DNA of 49,725 nucleotides, taken from contig JAEXPQ010000163.1 of NCBI GenBank assembly GCA_023446735.1, positions 1 through 49,725 of the forward strand. Direction: 5' to 3'. Below, piece after piece: positions 7,989-15,591 of the stretch. A program made the position numbers and the translations under genes. The DNA is from Verrucomicrobiota bacterium. Lineage in GTDB: Bacteria; Verrucomicrobiota; Verrucomicrobiia; Opitutales; Opitutaceae. Each line of letters begins with the position of its first letter. Position 1 is the stretch's first letter. The notes below the pieces were generated by a model, which searched no databases, was not told where the DNA came from, and worked only from the letters and a program-made list of their open reading frames with translations.

Positions 7989-8582
7989 CTAAAGTCGGGA
8001 TTGAAAGGACCCCTCCGATCTGAATCCGCGCGCGAATACATCGTTTTCGCTGATACGCTCCTTGTGCTCCTCGCGAGGTGTTGCGCGTCTCTTCCGGTTT
8101 CGCCGGCGTTTCTTCTTCGAGGCCAACGCCGCTACTTTGGTAGGATTTGGGATACGATCCGAGGTTTGCTGAAGCGGAGCATTGATCTGGATTGGTTTCC
8201 GCCCGCGGACCCGTACCGCGATGGCTCTCCACGGAAGCCCGGTGCTTTGACGAATCTCTCGGGAGCGACTCAGCAGCGACTTCACCATGGAGGAGGGCAT
8301 TCGCAACCCTTCCTCAATCGAGAAAATCTCCCAATAGACCCCAATAAGGACGTGCGGGGCGATGCCTCGCGCAATCGCCTCACGACGTATCTCTTCATGT
8401 CGGCCATCCAGGTATCGGATGAATTGAGGCGGTATTTCGCAGGAGTCCGTTCCATTGGTGGGGTGAGCCGCGGGATCCTTCGACGTGTTTCCTTTCCCCG
8501 GCGCGACTCCCTGCGTCCCGAGCCGCTGTGATCCAGCTGCGGGCGATCTACCGTTTGCTTGTTCGACGCTGCTGTTCGCCAT
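7989..8582 (-). CDS. Hypothetical protein with basic C-terminus
   Basis: A 197-residue protein I do not recognise. A central helical part (about 45-115, with EIPPQFIRYLDGRHEEIRRE and SMVKSLLSRSREIRQSTGLP) looks like coding sequence with normal amphipathic helices. The C-terminal third is strongly basic (KKKRRRNRKRRATPREEHKE), which suggests nucleic-acid binding. No signal peptide or membrane segment is seen. It follows the gene at 8589-8861 by 6 bases and is probably cotranscribed with it. These are the first genes inside the left ICE end and point outward, towards the attachment site. The first 45 residues are low in structure, so the true start could be later. Confidence 0.55.
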   Translation of the reverse strand: MANSSVEQANGRSPAAGSQRLGTQGVAPGKGNTSKDPAAHPTNGTDSCEIPPQFIRYLDGRHEEIRREAIARGIAPHVLIGVYWEIFSIEEGLRMPSSMVKSLLSRSREIRQSTGLPWRAIAVRVRGRKPIQINAPLQQTSDRIPNPTKVAALASKKKRRRNRKRRATPREEHKERISENDVFARGFRSEGSFQSRL

Positions 8583-8588
8583 CGGGAG

Positions 8589-8861
8589 TCAATTGCCTCT
8601 GCCTTCCAGACGGTGGATCCGTTCGGCGAAGGCGGGCCAGGTAAACTCGTAGGGGATCTGGCCTTTGGCCGGCGTCCACGCAATCGAGCCGCGGCCGACT
8701 TTGAGCGTGCCGAGCTTCTCATCGCCGGAACGGACCTCGAAGGTCACCGCGGACTCACGCTTGGCGAGTTCCCAGTTGTCCAACTTCGCTGTTACATGGT
8801 GCCGCTTCCGGCGGCGCTTCGGCTTTGTCGCGGTTGTGGCTTTGGTGCTTCGCTTGGCCAT
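8589..8861 (-). CDS. Small hypothetical protein
   Basis: A 90-residue protein: a basic tail (residues 1-22, TKATTATKPKRRRKRHH) and then a compact domain of about 65 residues with alternating strands (AKLDNWELAKRESAVTFEV, KLGTLKVGRGSIAWTP) and a final helix (TWPAFAERIHRLE). The repeated pattern of short strands followed by WPAFAE looks like a small beta-rich fold, but I cannot name a family. It is upstream of and close to the gene ending at 7989, forming a two-gene unit on the minus strand. Confidence 0.6.
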   Translation of the reverse strand: MAKRSTKATTATKPKRRRKRHHVTAKLDNWELAKRESAVTFEVRSGDEKLGTLKVGRGSIAWTPAKGQIPYEFTWPAFAERIHRLEGRGN

Positions 8862-9409
8862 GGCTTACTCGTGTTGAGTCGTGGCGGATTTGTCTCCGTT
8901 GCAACAGGTCTCGTTTGGGGTGCTCACTGCTACGGGCGGTAGGGTGCCACACGGCCTCACCTACAGCCAAGACATCCGTCACAAGAATGTCACCTGGATT
9001 TCGGCTCGACGAAAAGGGGTGATGCGAAGCTGCAGTTCAGGAACGGCGCGGGCACAGTCAGTCCGCCAGTCGTGATGTGGACGGCATCGGACCATAACTT
9101 TCTCGAGCGAGAGAGCTCCTCCAGCACTGGCCTGAACGTGCGCGAGTCGAGGGACCAGATCGTGGGCCGGGACTCGAATGTGTTCTGTATCGAATTCTTC
9201 CAATTCGGTCGATCCCCGCCGCGAAAACCTTGATGTTTTTTGGTCCGGCGACTCAAATCAGTTCGGGAGGGGTTGGCCTCCCGCAAACCCATATCGCTGT
9301 GACCCCACTGCCTGTGCAGAACGCCCGTGCAAACAGTGCCGCACCATCCGGTGTCGGCGACGCACGCAGTCGCGCCAGCTGGCGCCAAGCGATCACCTGA
9401 CCTGATCCC
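8862..9409. other. Non-coding stretch between divergent units
   Basis: A 548-base gap lies between the outward two-gene unit (minus) and the restriction/helicase cluster (plus). It should contain both promoters. Open frames in it have poor amino-acid composition and I do not accept any as a gene. I see no obvious operator palindrome. Confidence 0.4.
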
Positions 9410-12400
9410 ATGAAACTCCTCAAGAACACGGGCACAGATCGTGTGTTCGATTGCCTCAAGGCCTCGCTTCTTCCTGGCGGTAGTCTCGATGCTGCAACCT
9501 CTGCATTTTCCGTTTTCGCGTTCGCCGAGCTCCAGGAATCGCTCTCGCAGCTGTCGAAGTGCCGAATTGTTCTTCAGGCTTCAGAGCAAGGCGCCCCCAA
9601 TCCTTTGCTTGGCGGCGACACCGACCGCCGCCTCCGCAACCAGCTCCAAACCCGCTGGCTCGCCGACCAATTTGTCCGTTGGTTGGATCAGAAGGTCGAC
9701 TTCAAGGAAGCTCCCGGTGTCCTTCCTCAATCCGTCCTTACCGCGACGCCATCTGACGGCGGTCCATCGCAGGTTATAGCCGGCAATTGCCCACTCACCA
9801 CGGAAGGTCTTGGGCTCACACCTGGCAATCGCCTCAGTTTCATTCAGGCATCGCAAACCGCTGAGGAGTCGGAACTCCTTTCGACGTGGTTCGATGCCCT
9901 TTGGGAGAGCCTGCCGGCTTCGCCGGAAGCAAAGGCGAAGCTATCTGCCCAGCTTCGGCTATTCTCGGAGCCGAAGAGTCCCTCCCTCATCTACTACCTG
10001 ATCCTTTTCCATATCTTCCGCGATCTTGGCGACGAGCTCGATGAGGAGCGCATCGTCAAATCCGCCACCGGCATCCGCAATACGTTGGTCTGGAAAAAGC
10101 TCTTCAAGTTTCAGCGCGACGGTGCGGTTGGCGCCATCGATAAGCTCGAACGTTTCGGCGGCTGCATCATCGCCGACAGCGTCGGTCTCGGCAAGACCTT
10201 CGAGGCTCTTGCCGTCATCAAATACTACGAGCTGCGCAACGACCGCGTTCTCGTCCTCTGCCCGAAACGTCTTCGCGATAACTGGACCCTCTACAAGGCG
10301 AACGACCGTCGCAACAGCCTCGCCGCCGACCGGTTCCATTACGATGTCCTCAACCATACGGACCTTTCCCGCGACGGCGGGCATTCCGGCGACATCGATC
10401 TCTCGCACGTGAATTGGGGGAACTACGACCTCGTTGTCATCGACGAGTCCCACAACTTCCGCAACAAGGCTTCGCACAAGGATCGCGACACCCGTTATGA
10501 TCGGCTGATGCAGCGGATCATTAAGTCCGGCGTGAAAACGCGGGTGCTCATGCTCTCCGCCACACCGGTGAATAATCGGCTCGCCGACCTCAAAAACCAG
10601 ATAGCGTTCGTCACCGAGGGAGAGGACACCGCGCTATCCGCGCACGGAATTCCCAGCATCGAAGCCACTGTCCGCTCGGCTCAGCTTCAGTTCAACCGTT
10701 GGCTCGCACTCGACGAGCCCGAACGCCTCTCGTCCCGTCTTCTGGACATGCTGGGCTTCGACTACTTCCGGCTGCTCGACCTTCTGACCATCGCGCGCTC
10801 GCGTAAGCACATCGAGAAATACTACGGCACCGCCGAGACCGGCCGGTTTCCGGATCGTCTGCCGCCGATCAATATCAAGGCCGATGTCGACCTTGCCGGG
10901 GAGTTCCGTCCTATCCGTGAGATCAACAACGAGATCCGGCGCCTCAACCTCAGCGCCTACGCGCCTCTCCGTTACGTCCTTCCGCACAAACAGAAGGCCT
11001 ACGACGATAAATACAGCGTGATGATTCGCGGTGGTGAGAGCGTCTTCCGCCAGGCTGACCGCGAGGAGAGCCTCGTACACCTGCTCCGCGTCAATGTTCT
11101 CAAGCGCATGGAGAGTTCGGTTACGTCTTTTGCGCTCACGCTCCGCCGTCAGCTTGCCGACGTCGATGCTTTGCTCGCGCGCATCGATGCCCACGAAGAT
11201 ACCGTCGATGAGCTCGATATCGAAAACATCGAACCGGAGGACCCGGCCGTCGAATCGCTCCTCGTTGGCCGCAAGGTCAAGGTGCTCCTCCAGGATGTGG
11301 ATCGTGTCCGCTGGCGCCAAGACTTGGCGGAGGACCGCGGCCGTCTTGCGACGTTGCTGTCCGCCGCCTCGGTCATTGAGGCTTCCCGAGACGACAAGCT
11401 TGCCAAGCTTCGCGCGGTCATCGACGCGAAGGTTCGCCAGCCACTGAACGCGGGAAATCGGAAGGTGATCGTCTTCACTGCATTTGCTGATACAGCGGCT
11501 TACCTCTACGCCGAGTTGGCTCCGTGGGTACTAAAACAACACGGCCTCCATGCGGCGCTCGTCACTGGAGCCGGCCACAACAAGACAAGCCTTCCCGGGC
11601 TTCGCAGCGACCTCGCCAGCATCCTGACTGCCTTCGCGCCCCGCGCCAAGGAGCGTTCGCCCGACTTTGCCGGCGAGGGCGAGATCGACCTGCTCATCGC
11701 CACAGATTGCATCTCCGAGGGCCAGAACCTCCAGGACTGTGACTACCTGATCAACTACGACATCCACTGGAACCCGGTTCGCATCATCCAACGGTTCGGC
11801 CGCATTGACCGAATCGGATCGCAGAATACTCGAATCCAGCTCGTCAACTTCTGGCCGAACATTGAGTTGGAGGAGTACATCAACCTGGAACAGCGGGTCT
11901 CGGGCCGCATGGTGCTCCTGGATATTTCCGCCACCGGCGAGGAGAACATCATCGAGAAGCAGTCCGGAAACCAGATGAACGATCTGGAATACCGGCGCAC
12001 CCAACTTCTCAAGCTCCAGCATACGGTCATCGACCTTGAGGATCTATCCAGCGGTGTCTCCATTGCCGACCTCACGCTCAACGATTTCCGGATCGATCTC
12101 TCCGGCTACCTGCGCGACCACGCCGCCTTGCTCGAAAGCATGCCGCTCGGCGTCTACAGTGCCACGCTCACGGCTCAACAGGGAGAGAATGGGATTCCGC
12201 CGGGTGTAATCTTCTGTCTCCGCGCCGCCGGATCAGCTGCCGTGGCGGCCATTGAGCCCGGCTACCCGCTCGCGCCTCATTACCTCGTCCACATTGGGGA
12301 GGATGGCGCTGTGGTTCTGCCGCATTCCCACACGAAGCAGCTTCTCGACCGCCTCAAGAAGTTGACCGTTGGTCGCGACCTGCCCGACCTCGGCGCTGCC

Positions 12401-13117
12401 AATCGGTTCGACAGGACTACGAGCAATGGCCGCGACATGGCACGCGTCCAGAAACAGCTCGCCGCTGGGGTCGCATCCATTGTTGGCAAGCGCGAGGAGC
12501 GCGCGGTAGCCAGCCTGTTTACTCCTGGTGGCACTCATGCCCAGAAGGGAGAATTCGCCGGCATCGATGACTTCGAGGTAGTGGCCTATCTTGTGATTCT
12601 TCCAGAGCAGGGGGATTTGCCTGCCGGCGCAGAGCGTGTCGATTTCGCCGTATTCACTCTCAAGTTCGACAAGGCCGACCGAGTGCCGTTTTCCACCGCA
12701 GAAAAGGCGCAGTGTATCACGGAGAGCATTGGTGCCCTCCGTGCACTGATGGGAGAGCTGTCCTCAGGGCTAAACGTCAGGTTTGAGATCAATCACATTG
12801 CTGACGGTGAAGGCTCTTTCTGGGTCGACGTTGGAGTTTCGGTTATCGCCAACTTGATCGCGAACCCAGCCAACACTCTGCAAATGATCGGCCTCGCATT
12901 GGACCGTTGGTCAACGGGCTGTAATCCCTACGTGATTGGCCTCAAGATTACTGGTCAATGGTTCCAAGGCTTGGCTTGGCGACTGACTCTGCAAGCCGCC
13001 CCGGAAAACCGCCGTCCCGGCTGCTTCGGAGTAAAAAAGTGGCTGGATCGACGAACGATTCGGTGCCGCGACTGCGGCTTCCTGTCTGACTGTGTGCAGC
13101 AGATCACCACCGGCTGA
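9410..13117 (+). CDS. SNF2-type helicase with degenerate PLD-like N-terminus
   Basis: A 1235-residue superfamily 2 ATPase. Residues 1-170 follow the plan of the PLD-like domain found at the start of such helicases (AGNCPLTTEGLGLTPGNRL in place of a GSSN-T-GL motif, then LLSTWFDALWESL), but no HKD catalytic set is visible. The motor has motif I ADSVGLGKTFEAL (about 255), motif II DESH (345-348), motif III MLSATPVNNR (about 381), and in the C-terminal lobe IATDCISEGQNL and IIQRFGRIDRIGS (about 790). It probably translocates on double-stranded DNA. It is the first gene of a five-gene plus-strand cluster, 10 bases before the DUF4391 gene. The last 70 residues are less protein-like, so the C-terminus may be altered. 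Confidence 0.88.
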   Translation: MKLLKNTGTDRVFDCLKASLLPGGSLDAATSAFSVFAFAELQESLSQLSKCRIVLQASEQGAPNPLLGGDTDRRLRNQLQTRWLADQFVRWLDQKVDFKEAPGVLPQSVLTATPSDGGPSQVIAGNCPLTTEGLGLTPGNRLSFIQASQTAEESELLSTWFDALWESLPASPEAKAKLSAQLRLFSEPKSPSLIYYLILFHIFRDLGDELDEERIVKSATGIRNTLVWKKLFKFQRDGAVGAIDKLERFGGCIIADSVGLGKTFEALAVIKYYELRNDRVLVLCPKRLRDNWTLYKANDRRNSLAADRFHYDVLNHTDLSRDGGHSGDIDLSHVNWGNYDLVVIDESHNFRNKASHKDRDTRYDRLMQRIIKSGVKTRVLMLSATPVNNRLADLKNQIAFVTEGEDTALSAHGIPSIEATVRSAQLQFNRWLALDEPERLSSRLLDMLGFDYFRLLDLLTIARSRKHIEKYYGTAETGRFPDRLPPINIKADVDLAGEFRPIREINNEIRRLNLSAYAPLRYVLPHKQKAYDDKYSVMIRGGESVFRQADREESLVHLLRVNVLKRMESSVTSFALTLRRQLADVDALLARIDAHEDTVDELDIENIEPEDPAVESLLVGRKVKVLLQDVDRVRWRQDLAEDRGRLATLLSAASVIEASRDDKLAKLRAVIDAKVRQPLNAGNRKVIVFTAFADTAAYLYAELAPWVLKQHGLHAALVTGAGHNKTSLPGLRSDLASILTAFAPRAKERSPDFAGEGEIDLLIATDCISEGQNLQDCDYLINYDIHWNPVRIIQRFGRIDRIGSQNTRIQLVNFWPNIELEEYINLEQRVSGRMVLLDISATGEENIIEKQSGNQMNDLEYRRTQLLKLQHTVIDLEDLSSGVSIADLTLNDFRIDLSGYLRDHAALLESMPLGVYSATLTAQQGENGIPPGVIFCLRAAGSAAVAAIEPGYPLAPHYLVHIGEDGAVVLPHSHTKQLLDRLKKLTVGRDLPDLGAANRFDRTTSNGRDMARVQKQLAAGVASIVGKREERAVASLFTPGGTHAQKGEFAGIDDFEVVAYLVILPEQGDLPAGAERVDFAVFTLKFDKADRVPFSTAEKAQCITESIGALRALMGELSSGLNVRFEINHIADGEGSFWVDVGVSVIANLIANPANTLQMIGLALDRWSTGCNPYVIGLKITGQWFQGLAWRLTLQAAPENRRPGCFGVKKWLDRRTIRCRDCGFLSDCVQQITTG

Positions 13118-13127
13118 TTCTCACCCG

Positions 13128-13892
13128 ATGCCTGCTGCCCCCATCCTCTCCGCGCTTTCGCTGCCTCCGGGAAGTCTCGTCGAGCAGCGGGTGCCAAAGA
13201 AGCTCCTGATCGAGCAGGGAACGCCCGCCGCCGGCGATAAGCGGCAGGTTCAGGACGGCCTCGATGAGCTCCACTGGTACGCGGCGCTCAAACCGAGCAA
13301 CATCGGCGTTCCGGCCTTTGCCGACAGCATCCGCGAGTACCTAGAAATCTCCGTCCTTGTCGCGACGCTCCGCCCGTTGGCGAAGCGCCAGCGACTCGTG
13401 GAACTGATTCACCGTGCTATTCCCTATCCGGTCTTCTTGATCACACGGCAGGGCGACGCGGCCACGGTTTCGCTCGCCCACAAACGATGGTCACAGGGGG
13501 AAGCCGGCAAGGCTGTGCTGGAGAGTACCGTTGTCACGACCGATCCACTTCTCACAACCCGCCCCGAGCCTGTGGTTGTTGGCTTTCTCGGGAGCTTGGC
13601 TATCTCTGCTCAGCCTGAGTCGAATCTGTTCGCGCTTTATCAGGGATGGGTTGCTCGCGTCACTGCCTTGCGGGCTGCAGCGATCACCGGCCAATTCAAT
13701 GCCGTCGCCGAATCGGCAGTGAGCCATGAGACCCGTTGTGCCGTGCTCGCCGATCATGCGCGTCTTACGACTGAGCTGTCCGCCTTGCGGACGGCTGCCG
13801 CCAAAGAACGCCAAATCCGCCGCCGCGTGGATCTCAATCTCGCCATGCGCCGCATCGAATCCCAACTTCAAGAACTTGCTCAGAGGCTTTGA
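13128..13892 (+). CDS. DUF4391-family protein
   Basis: A 254-residue protein matching the DUF4391 pattern: an N-terminal LPPGSLVEQRVPKKLLIEQG, then KRQVQDGLDELHWYAALKPSNIG, a strand EISVLVATLRP, and LIHRAIPYPVFLITRQGD followed by SLAHKR. The C-terminal quarter is a charged coiled helix (LRTAAAKERQIRRRVDLNLA). The family has no known activity; from memory it sits between SNF2-type helicases and type III methyltransferases in many genomes, which is the case here. I use the ATG at 13128, 10 bases after the helicase stop; the reading from 13092 overlaps that gene. It may be an adaptor for the helicase. Confidence 0.82.
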   Translation: MPAAPILSALSLPPGSLVEQRVPKKLLIEQGTPAAGDKRQVQDGLDELHWYAALKPSNIGVPAFADSIREYLEISVLVATLRPLAKRQRLVELIHRAIPYPVFLITRQGDAATVSLAHKRWSQGEAGKAVLESTVVTTDPLLTTRPEPVVVGFLGSLAISAQPESNLFALYQGWVARVTALRAAAITGQFNAVAESAVSHETRCAVLADHARLTTELSALRTAAAKERQIRRRVDLNLAMRRIESQLQELAQRL

Positions 13893-13895
13893 CCT

Positions 13896-15587
13896 ATGAA
13901 GAACCAGAAACAGACCATTCGAAAGATTATCGGATTTCTCAACAATCCGGAGGAGGATGGAGGCTTCTGGCTGCCCAATATCCAGCGGCCGTTTGTGTGG
14001 AGTGAGGACCAGATTTGCCGCCTCTTCGATTCCATCCTGCGCGAGTATCCCATCAGCACACTTTTGGTCTGGAAAACGAACAGCACTATCCGGCGCCGCA
14101 AGTTTATCGACAATTGGAAGAGCACACTTCGGTTGATCGACTTCTACATGCCATCCGACACCAAGAAGAAATGCTTGGTTCTCGACGGACAGCAAAGATT
14201 GCAAAGCCTCTATATCGCCCTCATGGGAAGCTTCGAGGGACGCGAAATGTTTTTTGATATTCTCAGTGGCGAGGTGGCGGCCCCGGACGACGTGAAGTAC
14301 AAGTTCAAGTTCCTCGACCCGAAAACAGCAGGATTCCCCTGGGTGAAATTCAAGGACCTAATTTTCACCACGCAGCGAACGCGAGAGGTTCAGGATCGTC
14401 TGATTGGTATTGCGGGTCGGGACCTTTCCGGCGTGGAGAAGGACAAGCTCAGCGACCACCTGAATCTCGTCGACCGTACTTTCAAAATCGAAGAGGCCGT
14501 CACATATCAGGAACTCGACAGCATCGACAATCCGAAGCTCTACACCGAAGATGATGTGGTGGAGGTCTTTATCCGCGCGAATTCGGGCGGTACGAAACTC
14601 GGCAAGTCCGACCTCTTGTTCTCTCTTCTGAGTTCGTCATGGGACGAGGCCGATGATCGGATGCAAGAACTGCTCGATGACCTAAATTGCCATGGTTTCG
14701 AGTTCAGCCGCGATTTCATACTCAAAACCTGTCTCACCCTACTGGATCAGGGCGCGCGCTACGAGGTTGATAAGTTCCGCAAACAAGGCGTTCGTGAGAA
14801 TATAGAGGCCAACTGGAAGGGGATTACGGATGCGATCAAGGATGTCTTGGATTTCGTCCGAGGAAAGACTTTCATCAAGTGCGACAAAGCGCTCCCATCC
14901 TACCTCCTCCTTATACCGCTCGTATATGTTCGGTACCATTTCCCGGCCTCTTGGAAGAAAGCGCGGGATGTTGAGACCTATCTCGTACGTGTGGCGCTAA
15001 CAGGGGCTTTCAGCGGCACGCCAGACCAGGTGATCGACGGCATTGTAGATAAGCTCAGGGAGCTGCAAGGCTTTGACTTGGCCGAAGTATTTGGTGTTAT
15101 CCGGAGCAAGGGCCGTTCGTTGGACCTCACTGAGGATCGGCTTTGGGGAATGGGGTATGGGTCGGATCAGATCCACCTGCTGTTCAACCTCTGGTACACC
15201 TTCAACTATACGCCGGCGTACGACAGCAATCTGCCCCAAGTAGATCACATCTTCCCGCAAAGCGTGTTGCGCACGGTGAAGATGGCGAATCCCGAGACCG
15301 GGCGTCTGAATCTGATGCGTTACCGTGAGGCTGCGCGCAATCAACTGGCCAACTGCATGCTACTCACACAGCAGGAGAACGGTGCGGGCGGGAAGACCGA
15401 CATCACTCCCGATGCGTGGTTCAAGGACAAGCCGAAGGAGTACCTTGAAATGCACTTGATCCCGCAAGACCCGGAGCTTTGGAAATTGGACCAGTTTGAG
15501 GCCTTCATCGAAGCCCGGAAGAAGCTCATCCTCGGTAAGTTTCAGTACCTCTTGGCCAGCACCTCGACCGGTGAAACCCACGCCTGA
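13896..15587 (+). CDS. DUF262/DUF1524 (GmrSD-type) nuclease
   Basis: A 563-residue protein. The N-terminal DUF262 domain has the family marks IQRPFVWSEDQICRLFDSIL (29-48), YPISTLLVWK and LVLDGQQRLQSL (95-106), a DNA-sulfiredoxin-like fold using NTP in GmrSD relatives. The C-terminal part has the DUF1524 HNH-like nuclease marks VDHIFPQS (449-456) and RNQLANCMLL (about 480). Single-chain DUF262-DUF1524 proteins such as GmrSD, BrxU and SspE cut modified phage DNA or act alongside another modification. Here the gene is embedded between DUF4391 and the methyltransferase, 3 bases after one and 4 before the other, so it is part of the cluster rather than a neighbour. Key residues look intact, so I predict an active nuclease. 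Confidence 0.87.
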   Translation: MKNQKQTIRKIIGFLNNPEEDGGFWLPNIQRPFVWSEDQICRLFDSILREYPISTLLVWKTNSTIRRRKFIDNWKSTLRLIDFYMPSDTKKKCLVLDGQQRLQSLYIALMGSFEGREMFFDILSGEVAAPDDVKYKFKFLDPKTAGFPWVKFKDLIFTTQRTREVQDRLIGIAGRDLSGVEKDKLSDHLNLVDRTFKIEEAVTYQELDSIDNPKLYTEDDVVEVFIRANSGGTKLGKSDLLFSLLSSSWDEADDRMQELLDDLNCHGFEFSRDFILKTCLTLLDQGARYEVDKFRKQGVRENIEANWKGITDAIKDVLDFVRGKTFIKCDKALPSYLLLIPLVYVRYHFPASWKKARDVETYLVRVALTGAFSGTPDQVIDGIVDKLRELQGFDLAEVFGVIRSKGRSLDLTEDRLWGMGYGSDQIHLLFNLWYTFNYTPAYDSNLPQVDHIFPQSVLRTVKMANPETGRLNLMRYREAARNQLANCMLLTQQENGAGGKTDITPDAWFKDKPKEYLEMHLIPQDPELWKLDQFEAFIEARKKLILGKFQYLLASTSTGETHA

Positions 15588-15591
15588 CATC

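Noticed and set aside
7714..9409. Open frames at 7755-7988 and 8990-9388 on the minus strand, 9178-9405 on the plus strand
   Set aside because: Poor amino-acid composition, no ribosome binding sites and no protein-like pattern; the first covers the arm-site DNA.
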